The notes under the pieces are model-generated. The model made no database searches and had not been told where the DNA came from. It was given only the letters and a program-made list of their open reading frames with translations. The position numbers and the translations under genes are program-made. A stretch of DNA of 64,000 nt from Bacillus sp. sid0103 (GTDB taxonomy: Bacteria > Bacillota > Bacilli > Bacillales_B > DSM-18226): NCBI RefSeq assembly GCF_019219025.1, contig NZ_JAHUWN010000002.1:248001-312000 (forward strand), written 5' to 3'. Below, piece after piece: positions 28,838 through 36,989 of the stretch; positions within the stretch are counted from its first letter, which is position 1; each line of letters begins with the position of its first letter.

Positions 28838-29998
28838 TTATTCAAACAATTGGAACTTTCCATCTTTTATGATGAGGACTGTTGGGTCCATGACAACATC
28901 TCCATCTTTATCAAAGGAGAATTTACCAAGTACGCCATCTAAGTCCTTGATTTCAGCTAGAGCATCGCGAAGTTCATCCCGATCTGCTTCTCCAGCATTT
29001 TTTAATGCTTCGGCCATGATATATAGAGCATCATAGGCTTGGGCTGCAAACTGGTCTGGTTTCTTGCCGTATTCTGCTTCATATTTTTTAACAAAGTCTT
29101 GTACTTTTGGATCCTCTTTTTCTCCAAACCATGGAGTTGCAACAATTAATCCCTCAGAAGCTTTACCTGCAATATCAATAACCTGTGGTGAGTTAAAGCC
29201 ATTTCCTCCTACAAAAGGTACATTGATACCCATTTTTCTTGCCTGATCCATGATGACAGCGCCTTCATTATAAAGAGCTGAACATAAAATTAAATCTGGT
29301 TTAAGTCCCTTGATTTTAGTCAATTGTGCATTATAGTCTGACTGTCCTTTTTGGAAGGTTTCAATCGCTAAAACATCAAGTCCCATTTTTTCGGCTTCTT
29401 TTTTCATCGTATCAAATCCTGATTTTGTAAAGACATCGTCATTACCGTAAAGGATCGCAACCTTCTTCACGTCAAATTTATCAACCGCTTTTTTGATAGA
29501 TGCTGGGATTGCAAGTGATTCAGGCAATGAATTTCTAAACACATAGTCTCCAATCTGTGGAATTCCAACGGCTGTAGTGGAAGTACCCATAATTGGAATT
29601 CCGTTTAAATCCGCCTCAGGCCCTACAACATTCATTTCTGTACTTAAAGTTGGTCCCAATAATGCAACAATGTCATCGTCACTCATTAGTTTTTGGGCAG
29701 CTGTTAACGCTTGTTCTTGCTTTCCAGCTGAGTCTTCCGTAACAAGTTCGATGTTGACCTCGCCTTTTTTGTTAATTTCTTTTTGAGCTAACTTAAAACC
29801 ATTCGTAATCGCTTCACCGTAAGCTGCTCCAGGGCCACTTAAATACGAGATGACTCCAATTTTTGCTTTCAAGCCTTTTTTAGCTTGTCCAGCGTCGTCC
29901 TTTCCTGAAGTTTCTGTACTATTACTACTGCAAGCTGCTAACGCAACAAGTAATAGAACAGAAATTAAAACAAAAGACTTTTTTAGTAGTTTTCTCAT
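28838..29998 (-). CDS. livJ: Branched-chain amino acid ABC transporter binding lipoprotein
   Basis: 386 residues. Signal peptide with lipobox LVALAAC (cysteine about residue 23), then a Leu/Ile/Val-binding fold starting KIGVISYLSGPGAAYGEAI. It captures the ligand outside the cell for LivHMGF; gene order J-H-M-G-F on one strand is canonical. Members of this family also bind urea, amides or aromatic compounds, so the ligand is not certain. The gene starts the operon; no T-box or riboswitch is visible upstream. Confidence 0.9.
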   Translation of the reverse strand: MRKLLKKSFVLISVLLLVALAACSSNSTETSGKDDAGQAKKGLKAKIGVISYLSGPGAAYGEAITNGFKLAQKEINKKGEVNIELVTEDSAGKQEQALTAAQKLMSDDDIVALLGPTLSTEMNVVGPEADLNGIPIMGTSTTAVGIPQIGDYVFRNSLPESLAIPASIKKAVDKFDVKKVAILYGNDDVFTKSGFDTMKKEAEKMGLDVLAIETFQKGQSDYNAQLTKIKGLKPDLILCSALYNEGAVIMDQARKMGINVPFVGGNGFNSPQVIDIAGKASEGLIVATPWFGEKEDPKVQDFVKKYEAEYGKKPDQFAAQAYDALYIMAEALKNAGEADRDELRDALAEIKDLDGVLGKFSFDKDGDVVMDPTVLIIKDGKFQLFE

Positions 29999-30325
29999 TC
30001 CTCTTCCCCCTAATTTAATTGAAAATTTAACCTACATATCTATTAAATACCAATTATAACACAAAGTAAATGTATTCGACAGAATTTTTAGAATCTTAAA
30101 GCAATAACAAAATAATGTATGTAGAAGTTCTAATTATCTTAATATAAGAGTGCGACATGCCTATATTGCTGCATTTAGTGACTTAATTGTGCCAAAATGG
30201 AATGTACAGGTAACTCTAGAATCTAGTATGCTATACCTTTGTTGACTCTCTTGATATAGCAATAAAACAATTTAATATCGAAAATTGTTTGGCAATAAGC
30301 CTTAAATTAGGTATGTAAAAAGCAG
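29999..30325. other. Intergenic region upstream of livJ
   Basis: AT-rich spacer of about 330 bp that must contain the livJ promoter. No open frame with a ribosome binding site, leader peptide or long hairpin is visible. A CodY- or leucine-responsive site cannot be singled out by eye. Confidence 0.4.
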
Positions 30326-30353
30326 AAAGCTTCTAGTCCACACTAGAAGCTTT
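30326..30353. terminator. Terminator after the anti-sigma gene
   Basis: AAAGCTTCTAGT (30326-30337) and ACTAGAAGCTTT (30342-30353) form a perfect 12-bp stem with a four-base loop, 40 bases beyond the stop codon of the minus-strand gene. Confidence 0.8.
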
Positions 30354-30393
30354 TTGCTTTACCGCTATAAACCAGCGGGGGGCAGATCCGAGA

Positions 30394-31437
30394 TTAGTTA
30401 GAGGTAATCACAGTATCTTTCTTATCCTTCGAAGTGATGACGACTTTATAAGCATCATCCTTAATGATTGCCTTGGTTTCTTTACTTGTTAAGAATTCTT
30501 GAATCGTATCCTTAATATCGCTCACGACTTCTTCATAGTCAGAGTCTGATGACGATACCGTCGTACTAATGGTAATCTCCATATATTCAGCGTACCTATT
30601 TGTATATCCCACACCGTTTACTTTATACTTCTTCGCGCCAAACGTCCCTTCTCCAATTGTACTGATAATTGGCGACCATCTATTTTCCCGCTCTCTTTTT
30701 TTCGCGTTATAGACATCGACTTTAACGGTAATAGTACCATAATTATTAGCCTTTAATTGACTTTGAACTTGTTGCTTTATCTCGTCTATTTTTGACTCCG
30801 TATTCGGCAAACTAAAATCTAGCGTTTTATGGTCCGCATCGATTCCAATTGGTGGTATATCCTTATATCCATAACTTTTTAGGACACCAATGACAATTCC
30901 CGTGATCTTGCTGAATTCTTCATCCGCTTTCTTTTCCTCCGGTGTAGGTTCAACGATTCTACCTTCAGAGCTGTATACTTTAACATCATAGGCATCAAAA
31001 TCTCTAGTTAGCAGCAGGTCCTTCACAATCTTCTTCACTTCTGGACTAACCTTTTTTACATATTCTTCAGAACCTTGAAGTCCCACCGAAAATACCTTTT
31101 TGGGGGTATATTGAGCACCGACTCCATCCACTTTATACCCCTTTTTATTAAGAGTTTCGGTGATTACTTCCGAAATTGGCTTCGATTCAAATATCATATT
31201 TAAAAACGGAACCTTCGCAGCCACATTCGCCACTGTCGGTGATAAAAACGCTAACCCAATAAATAACCCGAAGGCTGCTGCAGCTGCACCAATGACATAG
31301 ATGACTTTTTTACCAATACTGCTCCGTTTCTTACGATGGATTCCTAGATGGACGCCCTCTTTTATTCGATTGGCGATCTCATCATTAAAATGCATTTCAT
31401 TATAGTATTCTTTTACTTCCTTAAGATCGTTTTTCAA
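30394..31437 (-). CDS. Probable membrane anti-sigma factor (DUF4030-like)
   Basis: 347 residues: a cytoplasmic N-terminus of about 45 residues, one membrane helix (about 46-70, VIYVIGAAAAAFGLFIGLAF) and a long lysine- and glutamate-rich extracellular part containing two to three similar alpha/beta units (ISEVITETLNKKGYK, IVKDLLLTRDFDAYDVKVY, DIKDTIQEFLTSKET). It overlaps the ECF sigma gene by 17 bases, has a TTG start with AGGAGATGAG upstream, and therefore probably holds that sigma factor at the membrane. No zinc (HxxxCxxC) anti-sigma motif is seen, so the assignment rests on topology and context. Confidence 0.7.
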   Translation of the reverse strand: MKNDLKEVKEYYNEMHFNDEIANRIKEGVHLGIHRKKRSSIGKKVIYVIGAAAAAFGLFIGLAFLSPTVANVAAKVPFLNMIFESKPISEVITETLNKKGYKVDGVGAQYTPKKVFSVGLQGSEEYVKKVSPEVKKIVKDLLLTRDFDAYDVKVYSSEGRIVEPTPEEKKADEEFSKITGIVIGVLKSYGYKDIPPIGIDADHKTLDFSLPNTESKIDEIKQQVQSQLKANNYGTITVKVDVYNAKKRERENRWSPIISTIGEGTFGAKKYKVNGVGYTNRYAEYMEITISTTVSSSDSDYEEVVSDIKDTIQEFLTSKETKAIIKDDAYKVVITSKDKKDTVITSN

Positions 31438-32005
31438 TTAACTCATCTCCTGTAAAAGAAGTTATTTTTCCCTTCAACATCGACCTGGCCCTTGATAGTC
31501 TTGTCTTGACCGTATTGAGATTCATATTTAAAATTTCCGCAATATCCTCCATCTTTTCATCCTGAAAATAATAGAGGATAATCACTTCACGATATTTAGT
31601 GGACAGGCCAAGCACCGTTTGCAAGACCGCTTCCCGTTGGTCCTGCTGAAGCACCGCATCCTCCGGGGTCTCGCTTTTGGTGATATTTTCAAAAAAACTC
31701 TTTGGATACTTTAGGATATTAAAGCTCTTCGACCGAAGAAAATCCTTGGCGGTATTAACGGTGATTCTATAAATCCAGCTCGTAATCTGGGAATCCCCTC
31801 TGAAATGATGAAGAGATTTATAGCATTTGATAAAAACCTCCTGTGCAATATCCTCGGCAAGACCCTTATCTTTGACGTAAGAGTACGCTAATAAATAAAC
31901 CTTTCGCGAATGCTGATTCATCAGTTCATCAATGATTCTTCCTTTTTCCACTTCATTTAGTTGGTCAAAACTATATGGCAGATCTGCAATTTGATTTTTA
32001 GGCAC
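31421..32005 (-). CDS. ECF-type RNA polymerase sigma factor
   Basis: 194 residues with sigma region 2 (YSYVKDKGLAEDIAQEVFIK and ITSWIYRITVNTAKDFLR, about residues 42-95) and region 4 (LSTKYREVIILYYFQDEKME and LNMNLNTVKTRLSRARSMLK, about 133-180). It is a group IV sigma factor that would direct polymerase to stress or envelope promoters. GTG start with GGAGG ten bases upstream. It is followed at once by its membrane partner, a normal sigma/anti-sigma layout. The regulon cannot be named from sequence. Confidence 0.92.
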   Translation of the reverse strand: MPKNQIADLPYSFDQLNEVEKGRIIDELMNQHSRKVYLLAYSYVKDKGLAEDIAQEVFIKCYKSLHHFRGDSQITSWIYRITVNTAKDFLRSKSFNILKYPKSFFENITKSETPEDAVLQQDQREAVLQTVLGLSTKYREVIILYYFQDEKMEDIAEILNMNLNTVKTRLSRARSMLKGKITSFTGDELIEKRS

Positions 32006-32158
32006 CTAATAACTTCCTCCTTTCTAACACCCTTAAGACTGAGAAAGCCTAAAATTAGTTTCATATTTTTTATTTCTATTTTAAAAAATACCCTTTCATA
32101 TAACAGATGGACCGTTTGATGTGAGGTTGTCCGATACTTTTTGTTTTTCCGTATTTTG

Positions 32159-32473
32159 GGTTATTCGTTGGATTTAGGTTTCGGGCGTTGAATTTAGAGG
32201 CACGGGCATTGAATTCAGGGATTCGCTCATTACATAGCTAAATTCGCCCATTACATTCAGGGATTCGCCCATTAAATAGCAAAATTCGCCCATTACATTC
32301 AGAGATTCGCCCGTTGATCCTTAAAATTCGCCCGTTGATATTCCAATTTCGCTGATTGGATGATAAAATCCGCTGATTGAGATGTGGAATTCGCTGATAG
32401 AACCGTCAAATTCGCTGATTCAATGTAAAGATTCGCTATTGCATCTACAAAATTCGCACCCAAAACCAACAAA
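32159..32473. repeat. Tandem array of about fourteen 21-bp units (TTCGCCCATT core)
   Basis: TTCG recurs at exact 21-bp steps at 32222, 32243, 32264, 32285, 32306, 32327, 32348, (32369 as TCCG), 32390, 32411, 32432 and 32453, with decayed copies back to 32159. The unit is TTCGCCCATTNNATNNNNAAA and drifts to TTCGCTGATT in the right half. Phasing is kept although sequence identity falls. It lies in the divergent gap between the sigma factor and the secreted Ig-like protein. Confidence 0.93.
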
Positions 32474-32756
32474 ACCACCTGATAGACTTCTAAAATTCGC
32501 TAAAAGAGTGTATTTTACACCATCCGAGCAAAATAAAAGAGCATTTGCATGTAAAAATAGTCCAAAGCTCCTTTCTAATATCTATACGTTCGTTATTCGC
32601 CACCCCCAATAAACCGATGGCCCTATTACGATTGAATTGATATTCCCTAAGAAAGGTGTCAATAAGACATTTTTCCCTATTTTACCTCATTTTTCTTTTA
32701 TACTTTGATTCTTTAAAGTATAATAATGTAAGAATATGAACTTGGAGGAAAAAAAA

Positions 32757-34460
32757 GTGAAAATATCGTTTCGTAAACGTACTATCAATCTACTCGCAGC
32801 AAGTGCCATTGCCTTTACTCCATTTGCTGCAAACCTAGCATTTGCACCGGCTCCTGTACATGCTAGCGCGCTTGACCTTGTCTCATTCCACAACGAAATC
32901 TTTAAAAAGCTGACTGCATCTGATATTGCTGATATTAAAGTAGCATATAACAATGTAGAAAAAGTAGACTTTGCCAAGATTCTTGGACCTGATTTAATTG
33001 CAAATATCGACGGCAAAACAAAACCAGGAACAGCTATTAATCTAGCAAAAGATTTTACTAAACTTCAATATGTATCTAGTGCTGAGGATTTCCTTACAGG
33101 TATCGGTGCATTTGAAACGAATCATGAATCGGATTTTAACAAAATTTTTGGCGGAGAGATCACCGTTAACCAAACCCTTTCATTAACAAACGCATTTGAA
33201 GAGAACCTAAAAACCCAGTTAGTGAATTCCTTCACTACACCAGGCATTACCTATGATCAAATTGTAACAGCTGCAGTTGATTCTACCCTTGCTCAACCTG
33301 AATTTATCCAATTTGATGGTCTATTCTCTCGACATTTAGGAATCTCGGTGAAAGATTCCCTTAGAATGAAATTAGCTATAGACAACGTGATTGATCCTAC
33401 TAAAATGGCATCGGCGGCTCTTTCCTCAGGATTAATCCGCAGCAAAGGTGGAGACATCTATGGTCCTAACACCTATACATTAGGGACAACTGCACCAGCC
33501 TATACTTTTAAAGTAAAAGTGTTTAATAATACAATTGAACTAGACCTTACCGATGCTGTGTTATGGAAGACAAGTAACTCATCAATCGCTACCATGACTC
33601 AGGATGGTAAGCTTGTGCCTCGCACAACAGGGAAAGTAAAAGTGATCGGCTACTATATGGACCGACCAATCATCACAAAAGAAATTACCATTCTACCGAA
33701 AAAAGATACAACAGCACCTGGAATCCCTACTGTAAATGCGTTCAGTAATGTCGACATTGTTATTTCGGGAAAAGCGGAACCAAAATCGTACATTACAGTT
33801 AAGAGCGGAAATACAAATGTTGCAGCTGGTTATGCTTTTGCGAATGGCGCCTTCGCCCTTCCAATTAAATACCAAAAAGCTTACTCTACTCTAACAGTTA
33901 CAGCAAAGGATGCTGCTGGTAACGTAAGTAAGGCTAAAACGATTAAAGTATTGGATAAAACCGTTCCATCAACACCAACTGTTTATCAAGTAGACGATAA
34001 TGACACGGTAATCAAAGGGACAGCGGAAGCAAATTCTATTATTACTATCAAAAACGGCAGTACAACAATTGGAACAGGGAAAGCACTTTCTAACCGCACG
34101 TTCAGCGTCAAAATGAAGAAAGCTCAAAAAGCCGGCTCAACCCTTTATGTAACTGCTAAAGACGCTGCTGGTAATGTAAGTAAAGCAAAATCAATCAAGG
34201 TACTTGATAAGACTGCTCCTTCGAAACCAACCGTTTACTCTGTCGATTCAAACGATAAAGTAGTTAAAGGAAAGGCAGAAGCGGGCTCTACCATTACCAT
34301 CAAAAAAGGATCAACTGTATTAGCAACTGGTACAACATCTTCTAAAGGGAACTTCAGCGTGAAGATCAAGGCCCAAAAGAAAGGTACCGTTCTATACGTA
34401 ACAGCAACAGATAAATCTAAAAACGTAAGTAGCCGTACGAAAGTTACCGTAAAGCGCTAG
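32757..34460 (+). CDS. Secreted surface protein with Ig-like repeats
   Basis: About 567 residues from the GTG at 32757; GGAGG lies eight bases upstream, whereas the ATG at 32736 has none. Signal peptide to about residue 37 (ending HASA). Residues 40-240 are helical and unassigned. A bacterial Ig-like segment follows (VLWKTSNSSIATMTQDGKLV), then three Big_6-like repeats of about 87 residues, each with GKAEPKSYITVKSG-like strands and TAKDAAGNVSKAK. There is no LPxTG or SLH anchor, so it is secreted or held by the basic C-terminal repeat. A -10 TATAAT is visible near 32720. Confidence 0.82.
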   Translation: MKISFRKRTINLLAASAIAFTPFAANLAFAPAPVHASALDLVSFHNEIFKKLTASDIADIKVAYNNVEKVDFAKILGPDLIANIDGKTKPGTAINLAKDFTKLQYVSSAEDFLTGIGAFETNHESDFNKIFGGEITVNQTLSLTNAFEENLKTQLVNSFTTPGITYDQIVTAAVDSTLAQPEFIQFDGLFSRHLGISVKDSLRMKLAIDNVIDPTKMASAALSSGLIRSKGGDIYGPNTYTLGTTAPAYTFKVKVFNNTIELDLTDAVLWKTSNSSIATMTQDGKLVPRTTGKVKVIGYYMDRPIITKEITILPKKDTTAPGIPTVNAFSNVDIVISGKAEPKSYITVKSGNTNVAAGYAFANGAFALPIKYQKAYSTLTVTAKDAAGNVSKAKTIKVLDKTVPSTPTVYQVDDNDTVIKGTAEANSIITIKNGSTTIGTGKALSNRTFSVKMKKAQKAGSTLYVTAKDAAGNVSKAKSIKVLDKTAPSKPTVYSVDSNDKVVKGKAEAGSTITIKKGSTVLATGTTSSKGNFSVKIKAQKKGTVLYVTATDKSKNVSSRTKVTVKR

Positions 34461-34473
34461 TTTATAAAAATGG

Positions 34474-34511
34474 AGTGCAAACCCTGATCGGGTTTAGCAC
34501 TCTATTTTTTT
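34474..34511 (+). terminator. Terminator of the Ig-like protein gene
   Basis: GAGTGCAAACCC (34474-34485) pairs with GGGTTTAGCACTC (34491-34503) with one bulge; an A and eight T residues follow. Confidence 0.85.
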
Positions 34512-34523
34512 TACAAAGAAAAA

Positions 34524-34547
34524 AACCTCCTTAGATAAAGAGGTTTC
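34524..34547 (-). terminator. Terminator of the following minus-strand membrane protein gene
   Basis: AAACCTC and GAGGTTT form the stem; on the minus strand the stem is followed by TTTTTC. It lies 33 bases after the stop codon at 34581. Confidence 0.65.
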
Positions 34548-34580
34548 GCGCTAGTTAATTACTATTATTACGGGAGGGAA

Positions 34581-35369
34581 TTATTTCCTTTTACTTGCTT
34601 CAACAACAGCGAAAACTTTCACGGCATTGTATTCTTCTGTTGAAAGTCTTCCTAACACTGTACTTTTGATCTCAGCTTTCTCCTGTGGAGTGACCCCGCC
34701 TTCTGCCTTTTTCGCTAAAGCACTGAGCTCACTCATCGAAAACTTGGATAATAGAAATTTCGTTACCTCTGAACTGGAATTAAACCGTAATCCTGGTTCT
34801 TCTTTTTCCACTGCAGGTTGTTGTTTCTCTTCTGTCGCTGTCTTGCCCTTATTCGTATCAACAGTTGCAACATTGTCCTTATCTTTACTCGAATCTGTCT
34901 TTGAAGTTACCAGGTTCTTTTCATTATTTGTATTTACAGTCGTTGCTACAGGAGTTTCTTCTCCTTTGACTGATGCAGGATCTTTACTAATAGTATCCTT
35001 AATCGTCGGATCGGAGGAAATATTCTTTAGTAACTCACTATTTTTGTCAGTCCCAACTTCTTTTTCAATGATTTGCTGAATACTAGGATCCTTTAAAATC
35101 TTATCGTAATCTTCCTTCTTGATTTGACTCGCAAGCTCGTCGACAATTTTTTCAGAAGCGAGGCTCATCCCAATCTTATAGCCGGCCACTCCAAGCGCCA
35201 GCAAGACCAGCAACGGAATCCCCAGCATAATTCGTTTCATTTTCCAAAAAGGTCTTACCCTTTTACGGTGATTGTCACCCTTCTTTTTATAATATTGTCC
35301 CTTTTCATCCTGAAAATAGCGAATGTTAAAAAGATTTAATGGTGTTTTTATTTCCCTCATGACCGGCAT
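34581..35369 (-). CDS. Single-pass membrane protein of unknown function
   Basis: 262 residues from the ATG at 35369, chosen because AAAGGGGATATAGAA precedes it; an ATG at 35399 is possible. A basic N-terminal 45 residues (KKKGDNHRKRVRPFWKMKR) leads to a membrane helix at about 47-68 (LGIPLLVLLALGVAGYKIG), a helical segment, a low-complexity linker rich in Thr, Lys and Asp (about 135-195), and a C-terminal helical domain of about 55 residues (FLLSKFSMSELSALAKKAEG). No known family is recognised with confidence. It is transcribed towards the Ig-like gene. Confidence 0.75.
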   Translation of the reverse strand: MPVMREIKTPLNLFNIRYFQDEKGQYYKKKGDNHRKRVRPFWKMKRIMLGIPLLVLLALGVAGYKIGMSLASEKIVDELASQIKKEDYDKILKDPSIQQIIEKEVGTDKNSELLKNISSDPTIKDTISKDPASVKGEETPVATTVNTNNEKNLVTSKTDSSKDKDNVATVDTNKGKTATEEKQQPAVEKEEPGLRFNSSSEVTKFLLSKFSMSELSALAKKAEGGVTPQEKAEIKSTVLGRLSTEEYNAVKVFAVVEASKRK

Positions 35370-35512
35370 TTCTATATCCCCTTTAATAATATCTTCCATT
35401 CATTCATACTAACTGACCATTAAAAAATACCTAAATCCATCATTCTATTGTACCATCTCTTTACCAACTAAAAAACACAATTCTCGACAAAATTTACCTT
35501 TTTTTCTTATCT

Positions 35513-35704
35513 AAACCAATTCTGAAAACACGCTTTTTTGTGGATGTTAAAAAAGGGAAAGATAAAATCAGAGAACCTCAGCTATTGTTTATGCATCTGG
35601 CAAAAGAAATATTGGATGTACCTTCTAAGATCATTTATCTCTCGGAAAATACGGACATATACGAGAGTCAGATGATGACATTTGAAGTGCCATCTTATTC
35701 CTAA
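35513..35704 (+). pseudogene. Possible coding remnant without a start codon
   Basis: A plus-strand frame of about 63 residues with normal protein composition (REPQLLFMHLAKEILDVPSK, YESQMMTFEVPSYS) ends at 35704. There is no ATG/GTG/TTG with a ribosome binding site, and the frame upstream is AT-rich noise. A hairpin with a T-run follows at 35716-35740. It is read as the 3' stump of a lost gene; the family is not recognised. Confidence 0.3.
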
Positions 35705-35715
35705 ACACAAAAAAA

Positions 35716-35740
35716 CCAAGGGCATGACCCTCGGCCTTTT
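35716..35740. terminator. Hairpin with T-run between two gene remnants
   Basis: CCAAGGG (35716-35722) and CCCTCGG (35728-35734) pair with one mismatch, followed by CCTTTTTC on the plus strand and A-rich sequence that gives a T-run on the minus strand. Confidence 0.55.
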
Positions 35741-35750
35741 TCAGATAATC

Positions 35751-35912
35751 TTATTGGAAATATACTCCGCCCGGCTTACGGTTAATAACCAGTACCTTCT
35801 CTACCTGTGGATCAAGAAGGCACTCATGCAACACACCTTCCCCCACCATCCCCGTTGTACCAGTAATAATGACTCTGATTTTTTCATTTGTTCCATGATG
35901 ATTCGCTTGCAT
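35751..35912 (-). pseudogene. N-terminal fragment of an NAD-dependent epimerase/SDR protein
   Basis: The 53-residue frame starts at an ATG with AGGGGA five bases upstream and contains the Rossmann start VIITGTTGMVGEGVLHECL and VEKVLVINRKPGG, typical of NAD(P)H-binding NmrA/epimerase proteins that are normally over 200 residues. It then stops (GVYFQ*). A terminator-like hairpin follows directly. The fragment is the 5' end of a gene whose body has been deleted; it retains expression signals and could still yield a short peptide. Confidence 0.65.
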
Positions 35913-36118
35913 AATAGTCCCCTGCTTTCATTTAGCTCTTTTACATATTACCTGGGTTCCAATGGACAAAACCATCTTTGTCATCCTCAACTAGAGTAGT
36001 TCCTCTACCTAATTAGTCACTATTACCTAATGTAGCCTTAATCTAGTTATAAAACTTAATTAATAAAATATAAACGATTTAGTCATAGTTTGTTCATGAT
36101 TAAAGGGTAAGATAAGGA

Positions 36119-36209
36119 CATGAAGAGGACAAGCATTTACCTTTCTCTTTTTTCAAAACCCCCTTTGATAAATTCTGTTGAGATCCGGCATTTGGCCGGA
36201 TTCTTTTTT
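36119..36209 (+). ncRNA. Candidate small RNA with C-rich single-stranded motif and intrinsic terminator
   Basis: A perfect terminator (ATCCGGC 36183-36189, loop ATTTG, GCCGGAT 36195-36201, then an eight-base run of mostly T) has no protein gene upstream on the plus strand. About 90 bases upstream lie GTTTGT (36088-36093) and GGGTAA (36105-36110), which resemble a sigma-B promoter with an 11-bp spacer, and TAAGAT, a possible sigma-A -10. The predicted transcript carries CCCCCTTTGAT at 36159-36169, a C-rich seed like those in Bacillus sRNAs of the RoxS/RsaE and FsrA type. Existence is inferred. Confidence 0.45.
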
Positions 36210-36513
36210 TGTCAATATTATTTGAATTTTTTTAATAGTTTTATTTTTATTGTTGATGTTATCACAATATAACTTGTACGTAAAAAAGGATGTTTATTTT
36301 TAAGCAGATAGAAATCTCTATTGGTATACCAATATTATTTACTTTTTTTCTAATATTTTTACTTTTAATATTCGTTATTCACATGGAAAATCCACTATGT
36401 TACTATCAGTAATGGTATTGGAATTGTATTATCTTTAGAAGACGAAAAAGATGCAAATCAAGTCATCATGCCTTCCAAACCAATGGAAAAAAAATAATAT
36501 TACGAGGTGTATG

Positions 36514-36699
36514 ATGAAAACAATCGAAATGGAAAACATGGAACTTTTACAGGAAATCGTTGCTCTTAAAACGAAACTACAATCAATATATAAGCAAGTC
36601 GGACCAAGCAGCTCCGAATATATTACCCTTTCCATAAAACTTAACTTACTTATGAATAAATATTTTGAGGAAAAAGCTGAAGAACTAGTTAGTATCTAG
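36514..36699 (+). CDS. Spo0E-family aspartyl-phosphate phosphatase-like small protein
   Basis: 61 residues from the second of two tandem ATGs (36514); GAGG lies six bases upstream. It is a two-helix protein: MELLQEIVALKTKLQSIYKQ, a PSSSEY turn, then ITLSIKLNLLMNKYFE. This is the Spo0E fold, which dephosphorylates Spo0A~P and delays sporulation. The family signature SxxLD reads SIKLN here; the acidic residue thought to be needed for catalysis is an asparagine. It may be inactive or a competitor. Confidence 0.75.
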   Translation: MKTIEMENMELLQEIVALKTKLQSIYKQVGPSSSEYITLSIKLNLLMNKYFEEKAEELVSI

Positions 36700-36808
36700 T
36701 ATCGCTGTGTTTATTATGATTGTTAAATAGAATTAGTGGTCGGGTCCATGGGATTCGGCCCTTTCTAATATTGATAGTCTAGTTTTAAATGGAGGTTTTG
36801 GTGCTTTT

Positions 36809-36982
36809 ATGAATATAAAACTAATATTGGTAGAAGGACTGCCTGGATCCGGTAAAACAACCACTGCAAATTTAATCTATGATATTCTCACTGAAAAGTT
36901 GAGTTTTTGGTTAGGGATATCCGATTTAGGGCCATTTTTCCATATTTGCCAAGAGGGACAGCACACAAAATGCTGTCCCTAA
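36809..36982 (+). pseudogene. Truncated P-loop ATPase (Walker A only)
   Basis: Starts at an ATG with GGAGG some 13 bases upstream. The first 30 residues are a clear P-loop N-terminus (LILVEGLPGSGKTTTANLIY) as in nucleoside-kinase-like ATPases, then the frame changes character and stops after 57 residues inside the next gene's terminator hairpin. The rest of the ATPase is absent. It is read as a gene fossil created by deletion next to the EcsC gene. Confidence 0.6.
36954..36980. terminator. Hairpin at the 3' end of the EcsC-family gene
   Basis: AGGGACAGCA (36954-36963) and TGCTGTCCCT (36971-36980) are perfect 10-bp arms around a seven-base loop, ten bases beyond the stop at 36990. T-run support is weak on either strand. 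Confidence 0.6.
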
Positions 36983-36989
36983 CTTTGAC

